DNA of 7,121 bases from Clostridia bacterium (lineage in GTDB: Bacteria > Bacillota > Clostridia > Christensenellales > CAG-138): positions 8,830-15,950 of the forward strand of contig JAUMVL010000013.1 of assembly GCA_030530185.1 (NCBI GenBank). Reading direction: 5' to 3'. Under the pieces are notes generated by a model, which was given only the letters and a program-made list of their open reading frames with translations, did no database searches and was not told where the DNA came from. The position numbers and the translations under genes are program-made. Positions 1-5,055 of this stretch are shown in pieces (within the stretch, counting starts at the first letter, position 1; each line of letters starts with the position of its first letter).

Positions 1-1196
1 CGGCGCTTGCGCTTGCCGACATTGCCGATCTGCCCACCACGCGGCAGCAGCCGCTGCTCGTCGATGAGGGAGATATTCTGACAGAGAGCGAGGAAGCACA
101 GCTGCTTGCCGAACTCGAACGCATCAGCGCCGAACAGAAATGCGACATCGCAGTGATCATTCCGCGCTCGCTCGGCTACAAATCGGCGGAGACGTTTACC
201 GAGGATTTCTATGACAACAACGGATACGGCCAAAGCACGACCAAGGATGGCGTCATGCTGATGGTCTGCATGGAGGAACGGGATTATTCCCTCGATTCGG
301 CCGGCGCGGCACAGGACTGGTTTGATTACAGCACGCGTCTGAAAATCGAAGACGATTTTCTGCCCGATTTATCGAACGGCAACTATCTCTCGGCATTTTT
401 GACCTATGCGTCCGACTGCGAGCGGGTTCTGAAATCGGTCGATCGCAGGGAGGTACTGTATCTTTCCGATCTCGGAGGTTTTTTGACGGCTCAGCAGCAG
501 ACGATCGTGACGCGAACCCTCGAAAGCAACAGTCATGTCGGCAGCCTTTGCGACATCGTCGTGCTGACCGTAATGGACCTTTCGGGACAGAGTGCAAGCG
601 ACTATGTGACCACGCTTTATTCCAACGGAGCATATCGCCACGGCGTCAGCGACGACAAGATCGTCATGGTTGTGGACCGCGCGGCGTCGAAGTGCTATTG
701 TGTGACCGGAGGGAGCGCAAGCCGGTATTTTGCCGATGCAGATCTGTCGAATATGGAGAGCGCAGCGGCAGCGAAACTTTCCGGCGGCGATCCGGTCGGT
801 GCATTCACGGGCTTTGCCGAGACGGCATACAGCCGCATCTATTCCTACTATGAGAGCCAGTACCAAAACAACTATGGTTATGCGCAGCGGACGCCGCAGC
901 TGCTGTCGGGTCCGCGTGCGTTCATCAGCCTTGGATTCGGGCTGATCGTCGGCCTGATTGTCGTATCGTCGCTGAAGAACCAGCTCAAATCGGTGCGTGG
1001 ACAGGTGGCTGCGACGGACTATATGCGGAAAGATTCGATGCGGTTGACCGACAATCAAGACCTGTATCTGTATTCCAACGTCGCAAAGACGCCGCGGGCA
1101 ACCGAGAATCGCACCGGCAGCGGCGGCGGACACAGCGGCGGCAGTCATTTCTCCTCCGGCGGCATCTCACACAGCGGCCACGGCGGAAAGTTTTGA
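1..1196 (+). CDS. Tandem TPM-domain membrane protein, 5'-truncated by the window edge
   Basis: The frame is open from the window edge (first full codon at 3), giving 397 visible residues; the true start lies upstream. A GTG at 153 falls inside a conserved domain (CDIAVIIPRSLG) and is not a plausible start. Two TPM-like units are visible. Unit 1, about residues 18-143, reads LVDEGDILTESEE, then SLGYKSAETFTEDFYDNNGYG and DGVMLMV. Unit 2, about 151-278, reads LSDLGGFLTAQQQ, then CDIVVLTVMDLSGQSASDY and DKIVMVVD. A single hydrophobic segment (about 305-323, FISLGFGLIVGLIVVSSL) is followed by a polar stretch and a Gly/Ser/His-rich tail (about 372-397), as in YgcG-like TPM proteins. The upstream end is presumably a signal peptide, making the TPM units extracytoplasmic; this is inferred. 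TPM domains are linked to envelope and photosystem maintenance and sometimes phosphatase activity, but no specific function can be assigned here. Confidence 0.85.
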   Translation, partial: ALALADIADLPTTRQQPLLVDEGDILTESEEAQLLAELERISAEQKCDIAVIIPRSLGYKSAETFTEDFYDNNGYGQSTTKDGVMLMVCMEERDYSLDSAGAAQDWFDYSTRLKIEDDFLPDLSNGNYLSAFLTYASDCERVLKSVDRREVLYLSDLGGFLTAQQQTIVTRTLESNSHVGSLCDIVVLTVMDLSGQSASDYVTTLYSNGAYRHGVSDDKIVMVVDRAASKCYCVTGGSASRYFADADLSNMESAAAAKLSGGDPVGAFTGFAETAYSRIYSYYESQYQNNYGYAQRTPQLLSGPRAFISLGFGLIVGLIVVSSLKNQLKSVRGQVAATDYMRKDSMRLTDNQDLYLYSNVAKTPRATENRTGSGGGHSGGSHFSSGGISHSGHGGKF

Positions 1197-1208
1197 TGCA
1201 ATCATGAC

Positions 1209-1237
1209 ACGGGGAGGGGAATTGCCCCTCCCGTTTT
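1209..1237 (+). terminator. GC-rich hairpin with short T-run between the TPM gene and rarA
   Basis: A perfect 8-bp stem GGGAGGGG (1212-1219) / CCCCTCCC (1225-1232) closes a five-base loop AATTG. It can extend outward by AC/GT if one G is bulged. TTTT follows at 1234-1237. This has the form of an intrinsic terminator for the TPM gene, but the T-run is short and the rarA SD begins two bases later, so it may be leaky or act as an attenuator. Confidence 0.6.
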
Positions 1238-1238
1238 C

Positions 1239-1245
1239 AAAGGAG
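1239..1245 (+). promoter_or_regulatory. rarA ribosome binding site
   Basis: AAAGGAG lies four bases before the ATG at 1250. It fixes the rarA start and abuts the preceding hairpin and T-run, so opening or closing of that hairpin could affect access to this site. Confidence 0.8.
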
Positions 1246-1249
1246 CAGC

Positions 1250-2572
1250 ATGGAACAACGAACCTTTTTTGAAACCGACACCGCACGGCCGCTTGCAGCG
1301 CGGCTCCGGCCGAACACGCTGGAGGAGTTCGTAGGACAGCGGCATCTGATCGGTGAAGGAAAGATTTTACGGCGGCTGATCGAGACCGACCGCGTCTCGT
1401 CGATGATCTTCTGGGGCCCGCCGGGCGTCGGAAAGACGACGCTTGCGCGAATTATTGCGAATTCGACGAAGGCCAAATTCATTGATTTTTCCGCGGTCAC
1501 GAGCGGCATCAAGGAGATCAAGCAGGTCATGCAGCAGGCCGAAGATAACCTGCGCTTCGGTGAAAAGACGATCCTGTTTGTCGACGAAATCCATCGGTTC
1601 AACAAGGCGCAGCAGGACGCATTCTTGCCGTTTGTGGAAAAGGGCAGCATCATTTTGATCGGAGCAACGACCGAAAATCCGTCGTTTGAGGTCAACGGCG
1701 CATTGCTGTCGCGCTGCAAGGTGTTCGTACTGCAAGCGCTTTCGAGCGAGGACTTGACGGCACTCCTTTCGCGTGCGCTCGCCGATCCGCGCGGCTTTGG
1801 TTCATGGAAGGTCGTCTGTCCGCACGAGATTCTGGAAACGATCGCAGGCTTTGCAAACGGTGATGCGCGAACGGCGCTGTCCACACTCGAAATGGTCGTG
1901 CTCAACGGCGAGATGGACGGCGACACAATCACAGTTACGCAGGAGACGGTCGAGCAATGCATTTCCAAAAAGTCGCTGCTCTATGACAAGGGCGGTGAGG
2001 AGCATTATAACCTGATTTCCGCGCTGCACAAGTCGATGCGCAATTCCGATCCGGATGCAGCGATCTACTGGCTGGCGCGCATGCTGGAGGCGGGCGAGGA
2101 CCCGCTCTATATTGCAAGACGCATCGTACGCTTTGCCAGCGAGGACGTCGGTCTTGCCGATCCGCGCGCAGTGGAGATATGCGTTGCAGCGTATCAGGCA
2201 TGTCACTTCATCGGCATGCCGGAATGCTCGGTGCACCTGACGCAGGCGGTGACGTACCTGTCGCTTGCGCCCAAGTCGAATGCAATGGAGGTTGCCTATA
2301 ACGCTGCACGGGACGATGCGATCAAGATGCTTGCCGAACCGGTGCCGCTTGTGATTCGCAACGCGCCGACCAAGCTGATGAAAAATCTCGGCTACGGCAA
2401 GGGCTACCAGTATGCGCACGACACGGCGGACAAGCTGACCAATATGCAGTGCCTGCCGGATTCGCTCCTCGGCCGCGAATACTATCGCCCGACGGATCAG
2501 GGACTTGAGGGCAGGTTCAAGGAACGGCTGGAGCAGATCAAGGCATGGAAAGAGGAGCATAAGAACGGATGA
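1250..2572 (+). CDS. rarA: Replication-associated recombination protein A (RarA/MgsA), AAA+ ATPase
   Basis: The 440-residue product matches the usual RarA/MgsA/WRNIP1 length. The family is cytoplasmic, related to clamp-loader ATPases, and acts at stalled or gapped forks together with SSB. Visible motifs in order: an N-terminal PLAARLRPNTLEEFVGQ segment typical of clamp-loader-like AAA+ proteins; Walker A GPPGVGKT (56-63); Walker B ILFVDEIH (108-115) followed by RFNKAQQD; sensor 1 GATTEN (138-143); and a candidate arginine finger in LLSRC (Arg155). The C-terminal half holds the conserved tetramerisation/C-terminal region, including EDVGLADPRA and PLVIRNAPTKLMKNLGYGKGY. The ATG is set by AAAGGAG four bases upstream. 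No convincing own promoter was seen, so transcription may come through the TPM gene or from inside it. The stop codon lies within the downstream terminator stem. All key ATPase residues are intact. Confidence 0.97.
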   Translation: MEQRTFFETDTARPLAARLRPNTLEEFVGQRHLIGEGKILRRLIETDRVSSMIFWGPPGVGKTTLARIIANSTKAKFIDFSAVTSGIKEIKQVMQQAEDNLRFGEKTILFVDEIHRFNKAQQDAFLPFVEKGSIILIGATTENPSFEVNGALLSRCKVFVLQALSSEDLTALLSRALADPRGFGSWKVVCPHEILETIAGFANGDARTALSTLEMVVLNGEMDGDTITVTQETVEQCISKKSLLYDKGGEEHYNLISALHKSMRNSDPDAAIYWLARMLEAGEDPLYIARRIVRFASEDVGLADPRAVEICVAAYQACHFIGMPECSVHLTQAVTYLSLAPKSNAMEVAYNAARDDAIKMLAEPVPLVIRNAPTKLMKNLGYGKGYQYAHDTADKLTNMQCLPDSLLGREYYRPTDQGLEGRFKERLEQIKAWKEEHKNG

Positions 2573-2587
2573 GCATCCGTTCTTTTT
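2561..2587 (+). terminator. Intrinsic terminator of rarA, overlapping its stop codon
   Basis: A perfect 10-bp stem AAGAACGGAT (2561-2570) / ATCCGTTCTT (2575-2584) closes loop GAGC and runs into a T-tract (2583-2587). The rarA TGA (2570-2572) begins at the last base of the left arm, so the 3' UTR is essentially absent. Confidence 0.9.
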
Positions 2588-2597
2588 CATTGTAAAC

Positions 2598-2623
2598 AAA
2601 AACGGAACCCGCTTGGGGTTCCG
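2598..2623 (-). terminator. Intrinsic terminator of the rpsF-ssb-rpsR operon
   Basis: Read on the minus strand, CGGAACCC (2623-2616) pairs with GGGTTCCG (2610-2603) around a five-base loop, followed by TTTTT (2602-2598). It lies 34 bases past the rpsR stop and 10 bases from the end of the rarA terminator, so the convergent units are closed by two separate back-to-back terminators. Confidence 0.9.
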
Positions 2624-2657
2624 GATGCTAACAGGTCTTATGGGTCGGTTGTGGGTG

Positions 2658-2903
2658 TTATTCTGCGACGTAGGGCAGCAGAGCCATGACACGTGCGCGC
2701 TTGATGGCGACGGCCAGGTCGCGCTGATGCTCGGCACACACACCGGACATGCGGCGGGGCATGATCTTACCGGCTTCGGTAATGAATCCCTGCAGTTTAC
2801 GCGTGTCTTTATAATCGATGGATGTGGCCTTCTCAACGCAGAAACGGCAAACTTTACGTCTCGAACGCGGACGGCGCGGACGCAGTTGTTTACGATCTTC
2901 CAT
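2658..2903 (-). CDS. rpsR: 30S ribosomal protein S18, zinc-ligand form
   Basis: The 81-residue product is a normal-length bS18. It binds the central domain of 16S rRNA in the 30S platform as a heterodimer with S6. The N-terminus is basic (RKQLRPRRPRSRRK), followed by the hallmark YKDTRKLQGFITEAGKI-type core and PRRMSGVCAEHQRDLAVAIKRAR. Cys19, Cys22, Cys56 and His59 form a CXXC...CXXH set, which marks the zinc-containing (C+) version rather than the Cys-less paralogue made under zinc limitation. The ATG is set by AGGAGG eight bases upstream. It is the last gene of the operon, 25 bases after ssb, with its own terminator downstream. Confidence 0.98.
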   Translation of the reverse strand: MEDRKQLRPRRPRSRRKVCRFCVEKATSIDYKDTRKLQGFITEAGKIMPRRMSGVCAEHQRDLAVAIKRARVMALLPYVAE

Positions 2904-2911
2904 GGTGCAAG

Positions 2912-2917
2912 CCTCCT
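2912..2917 (-). promoter_or_regulatory. rpsR ribosome binding site
   Basis: A perfect AGGAGG on the minus strand lies eight bases before the rpsR ATG, in the 25-base gap after the ssb stop. Confidence 0.85.
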
Positions 2918-2928
2918 GTAAATTTTAA

Positions 2929-3351
2929 TTAGAATGGCAGCTCATCGGCGTTGATGTCGGTGAAGCCCGAAAGATCCTGTGCAGGCGCCTGCGGACGCGG
3001 AGCGGAATAACCGCCGCCGGCATTGTCATCGCTGGAGCGCGGAGTCAGGAATTCGACTTCATCGGCCGATACGTCGAGAGACATGCGAGTCGTCCCATCC
3101 TTTGCCTCGTACTGGCGTGCCTGTAGCTCGCCGATGACCGCAACCTTGCGGCCCTTGGCAAGATAACGCGAGCAGGTTTCGCCCAGCTGCCGCCACGCAT
3201 TGATGCGGAAGAAGTCGGTTTGACGTTCGCCGCCCTGCGAAGCAAATCTGCGGTTCACGGCAATCGTGAACGAGCACACCGTCACGCCGTTGGACGTGGT
3301 ACGGGTTTCGGGATCATGGGTCAGATTTCCGATCAACGTAATCTTATTCAT
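2929..3351 (-). CDS. ssb: Single-stranded DNA-binding protein
   Basis: The 140-residue product has a complete OB fold at about residues 1-105: it starts MNKITLIGNLTHDPETR, continues with VCSFTIAVNRRF, TDFFRINAWRQLGE and YLAKGRKVAVIGELQ, and closes at ADEVEFL. A short Gly/Pro/Gln linker (about 106-129) leads to the acidic tip DINADELPF, the conserved interaction tail that recruits repair and replication proteins. The linker is short compared with the 165-180-residue SSBs common in the phylum, so this may be a streamlined version. The ATG is preceded by GGAGGAA five bases away. Its position between rpsF and rpsR is the classic bacterial arrangement and supports this being the housekeeping SSB rather than a plasmid or phage copy. 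Confidence 0.98.
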   Translation of the reverse strand: MNKITLIGNLTHDPETRTTSNGVTVCSFTIAVNRRFASQGGERQTDFFRINAWRQLGETCSRYLAKGRKVAVIGELQARQYEAKDGTTRMSLDVSADEVEFLTPRSSDDNAGGGYSAPRPQAPAQDLSGFTDINADELPF

Positions 3352-3356
3352 TGGGG

Positions 3357-3363
3357 TTCCTCC
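3357..3363 (-). promoter_or_regulatory. ssb ribosome binding site
   Basis: GGAGGAA on the minus strand ends five bases before the ssb ATG, within the 41-base rpsF-ssb gap. Confidence 0.8.
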
Positions 3364-3392
3364 GTTTGATCGTTCCGATTCGTTGGTTGGGT

Positions 3393-3680
3393 TTATGCCT
3401 CTTTACGGGTAACCATGTAACGCATGATGCGCTCATCGTTTCTCAGATTACGCTCGAGCTCGCGGGGGAGTTCCGGGTTCGCGTTGAAGTTCACGAGCAC
3501 GTAGAAGCCCTCGGTTTTGTAGTCGATTGCGTAAGCCAAGCGACGCTTGCCCCATACATCCGTCTTTTCGATCTCACCGCCGTTATCGGTGATGATTTTG
3601 GCAAACTTATCCTGAACGGACTGATTCGCTTCGTCATCCAATTCGGGCGTGATCACGTACAAAACTTCGTACTGATTCAT
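3393..3680 (-). CDS. rpsF: 30S ribosomal protein S6
   Basis: The 95-residue product is a normal bS6, a small alpha/beta protein that dimerises with S18 in the 30S platform. The sequence opens MNQYEVLYVITPELDDE and carries NGGEIEKTDVWGKRRLAYAID, then TEGFYVLVNFNA and a basic end with ERIMRYMVTRKEA, all typical of the family. I chose the ATG at 3680 over an in-frame GTG three codons upstream (3689). That GTG shares bases with the AAGGAGG SD (3695-3689), so the ribosome cannot use both, whereas the ATG sits eight bases after it. It is the first gene of the operon, with its own promoter and a leader of about 60 bases that may hold an autoregulatory fold. Confidence 0.97.
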   Translation of the reverse strand: MNQYEVLYVITPELDDEANQSVQDKFAKIITDNGGEIEKTDVWGKRRLAYAIDYKTEGFYVLVNFNANPELPRELERNLRNDERIMRYMVTRKEA

Positions 3681-3688
3681 GTTTTTCA

Positions 3689-3695
3689 CCTCCTT
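3689..3695 (-). promoter_or_regulatory. rpsF ribosome binding site (decides the start)
   Basis: AAGGAGG on the minus strand lies eight bases before the ATG at 3680. It overlaps an in-frame GTG and so excludes it as the start. Confidence 0.85.
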
Positions 3696-3697
3696 AT

Positions 3698-3734
3698 GGT
3701 CTGTTGGCCTTCCTCGTGGAAAGCAAGAAGGACC
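3698..3734 (-). promoter_or_regulatory. rpsF leader hairpin, possible S6:S18 binding site
   Basis: In the predicted 5' UTR, on the minus strand, GGT (3734-3732) plus CCTTC (3731-3727) can pair with GAAGG (3712-3708) and ACC (3700-3698). This leaves a one-sided seven-base bulge CCAACAG on the 3' side. S6:S18 leaders in many bacteria use a stem with an asymmetric 3' bulge containing CCG to bind the S6:S18 complex and repress the operon. The topology here is similar, but the bulge reads CCA and no CCG occurs in the leader, so the assignment is tentative. Confidence 0.35.
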
Positions 3735-3746
3735 GTTAGCCGATAC

Positions 3747-3775
3747 AATATATCATAGAACCGCCCGGATTGCAA
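3747..3775 (-). promoter_or_regulatory. Sigma-A-type promoter of rpsF-ssb-rpsR
   Basis: On the minus strand, -35 TTGCAA (3775-3770) and -10 TATATT (3752-3747) are separated by 17 bases. Transcription should start near 3740, giving a leader of about 60 bases. The stretch just upstream (3776-3810) is rich in A-tracts on the minus strand and may act as an UP element, as expected for a ribosomal-protein promoter. Confidence 0.8.
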
Positions 3776-3809
3776 GCATTTTTCGGGGTTTTTGCAAAAG
3801 ATTTTTTCA

Positions 3810-3838
3810 TTGTCTCCCATCGATTTTTATGCTATACT
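3810..3838 (+). promoter_or_regulatory. Extended -10 promoter of holA, directly abutting its ATG
   Basis: -35 TTGTCT (3810-3815), a 17-base spacer, and extended -10 TGcTATACT (3830-3838) match sigma-A promoters well. Only six bases (GATCGC) separate the -10 from the holA ATG at 3845, so the expected start of transcription is at or next to the A of the ATG. This predicts a leaderless mRNA. Confidence 0.7.
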
Positions 3839-3844
3839 GATCGC

Positions 3845-4846
3845 ATGAACGAACAGGCTCTCTATCAGAAAACAACTGAAAAATCGCTGCGCGGACCGTT
3901 CCTGTTTTTGGGAAGCGAAGAACTGACCAAGCAAGAGGCGCTTGATCGCGTTCTTGCATCGCTCGATCCGGCATTCGGCGATATGAATCTGCACCGGCTG
4001 AAGGGGCCTTCGGCGCGGGATCTGCTGAATGCAGCGGATCAGCTGCCGTTTTTTGATGCGTTTCATGTGGTTGTCGTAACCGAATGGAGCGATCCGGACC
4101 TGTATGACGGACTGACTGCCGAGAACAAAAAAGCCCCCGGTACGCTCGAACGGTTCTTCTCCCTGCGCGATGCGATCGTGCTGTTTGTTCGACGCGGCGA
4201 TGCCAAGGAGACAAACTTTTCCAAATTGTTTTCCGCGCGGGATCGACTCATCCGGTTCGATGCGTTGACGGTCGACCGCGCAGCCAAGTTCTGCATGCGC
4301 GAAGCCGCGCTGAAAAATGCCATTCTCGACGATCGAACCGCGCGGGTGCTGATCGATATGGTCGGAACCGACGCGTATCGGCTGCGAAATGAGCTCAGCA
4401 AGGCCGCAGGCTATGTAGGCGCTCGCGGAACGATTACCAAGGCAGTGCTTGAAGAAGTTGTAACGACTTCGACCGAATACAACGCGTTCAAAATGCTCGA
4501 TGCGCTGCTTGCGGGCAACAAAAAAGCCGCGATGCAGATGCTCGAAGCGCAGCTTTCCCTTGGGAAGGAATTGCCGATGGGCGTTGCGGGGTTTTTGGAA
4601 GGTCGCTTGCGCCTGATGCTGATTGCCCGTGAAATGCTCGACCAAAAACGTCCGAAGGGGGAGATCGTCTCGCGCATCGGCGGAAACCCGTATGCGGCCG
4701 ATGCCGCGATCAAAAGCGCGCAAAAGCATTCAACGGCAAAGCTCAAGTCCGCCGTCGCATCCTTTGCCGAGGTCAATGCACTGGTCAAGATGGGCGAGCG
4801 CGACGAGCGAAACGCCCTGTTTGCCGCCATCTATCGTAATTTCTGA
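3845..4846 (+). CDS. holA: DNA polymerase III subunit delta
   Basis: The 333-residue product has the usual length of HolA, the clamp-loader subunit that opens the beta sliding clamp. Recognisable features in order: the N-terminal GPFLFLGSEELTKQEALDRV (about 18-37), matching the family's LFLGEEE-type opening of the degenerate AAA+ domain, which lacks a Walker A; ADQLPFFDAFHVVVV (about 64-78); DAIVLFVRR in the AAA+ core; and a C-terminal helical collar domain with YNAFKMLDALLAGNKKAA and ELPMGVAGFLEGRLRLML. The ATG at 3845 is the only sensible start: an in-frame TTG 25 codons upstream would add unrelated residues and overlap the rpsF promoter. No SD precedes it. The gene ends in two consecutive in-frame TGA codons (4844-4849). 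It is divergent from rpsF; the rpsT neighbour often seen next to holA in this phylum is absent. Confidence 0.93.
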   Translation: MNEQALYQKTTEKSLRGPFLFLGSEELTKQEALDRVLASLDPAFGDMNLHRLKGPSARDLLNAADQLPFFDAFHVVVVTEWSDPDLYDGLTAENKKAPGTLERFFSLRDAIVLFVRRGDAKETNFSKLFSARDRLIRFDALTVDRAAKFCMREAALKNAILDDRTARVLIDMVGTDAYRLRNELSKAAGYVGARGTITKAVLEEVVTTSTEYNAFKMLDALLAGNKKAAMQMLEAQLSLGKELPMGVAGFLEGRLRLMLIAREMLDQKRPKGEIVSRIGGNPYAADAAIKSAQKHSTAKLKSAVASFAEVNALVKMGERDERNALFAAIYRNF

Positions 4847-4854
4847 TGATGGGC

Positions 4855-4885
4855 TGCCGTAAAAGGCGCCAGACCATTTACGGCA
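4855..4885. repeat. 9-bp perfect inverted repeat just past holA
   Basis: TGCCGTAAA (4855-4863) and TTTACGGCA (4877-4885) pair perfectly around a 13-base loop that contains the palindrome GGCGCC. No T-run follows, so it is not a standard terminator. It starts nine bases after the holA stop and may protect the 3' end of the mRNA. An alternative, weaker pairing (CCATT 4874-4878 with AATGG 4892-4896) would compete with its right arm. Confidence 0.55.
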
Positions 4886-4916
4886 ACGGTCAATGGAGAA
4901 ATATCTTTGCATGAAG

Positions 4917-4940
4917 AAAAGACAGAAAACCCGTCTTTTT
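4917..4940. terminator. Bidirectional terminator between convergent holA and the glycosidase gene
   Basis: AAAAGAC (4917-4923) pairs with GTCTTTT (4933-4939) around a nine-base loop. T-runs exist on both strands: TTTTT at 4936-4940 on the + strand and TTTT opposite 4917-4920 on the - strand, followed by CTTC. The stem is AU-rich and modest, but the placement between convergent genes fits termination from both sides. Confidence 0.6.
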
Positions 4941-4962
4941 CTCTGATTTTATGCCGTTAGTT

Positions 4963-5022
4963 AGCCGGTTTCTCGCGCTCGACTTAGCTTACTATCGTCT
5001 TCGGACGAGAATTTCGGCTTTT
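4963..5022. other. Extended imperfect stem with internal UUCG hairpin, unidentified
   Basis: AGCCG (4963-4967) and TTCTCG (4970-4975) pair with CGAGAA (5006-5011) and CGGCT (5015-5019), separated by a small GT/TTT internal loop. On the + strand the stem ends in TTTT (5019-5022). Inside, TCGTC-TTCG-GACGA (4995-5008) forms a C(UUCG)G tetraloop hairpin that competes for three bases with the long stem. It lies in the predicted 3' UTR of the glycosidase gene on the - strand. I recognise no known RNA family and see no convincing promoter for it. Confidence 0.4.
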
Positions 5023-5055
5023 GTCATCCTTATCGATAGCCCCATTGTCTGGTAA

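Noticed and set aside
369..1148. Long antisense frame opposite the TPM gene (259 codons, minus strand)
   Set aside because: It is a mirror of a GC-rich coding frame; the residue mix is Arg/His/Cys-rich with no family resemblance, and the + strand frame has clear TPM features.
153..1196. GTG at 153 as the start of the TPM gene
   Set aside because: The frame is open to the window edge and the 50 upstream codons encode the beginning of the first TPM domain.
1802..2836. Long minus-strand frame crossing the end of rarA and most of rpsR (344 codons)
   Set aside because: It overlaps two confidently identified genes and both terminators and shows no recognisable domain.
3681..3689. GTG at 3689 as the rpsF start
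   Set aside because: The GTG shares bases with the only SD, which is ideally spaced for the ATG at 3680.
3736..3810. 24-residue minus-strand frame with a GGGAG-like site four bases before its ATG, upstream of rpsF
   Set aside because: It covers the rpsF promoter and A-tract spacer, has no promoter of its own, and its Lys/Ala/Asn composition follows the A-rich DNA.
3827..4729. Long antisense frame opposite holA (300 codons)
   Set aside because: It is a shadow of the holA reading frame with low-complexity His/Arg/Gln-rich composition, and holA is well supported.
4992..5045. 17-residue minus-strand frame (MGLSIRMTKAEILVRRR) downstream of the glycosidase
   Set aside because: No SD precedes it, and it is the tail of a longer open frame running antisense-phase through the glycosidase end.
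4847..5055. Possible tRNA or known riboswitch in the convergent intergenic region
   Set aside because: No cloverleaf, no T-loop GGTTCGA-like sequence and no recognisable riboswitch core were found on either strand.
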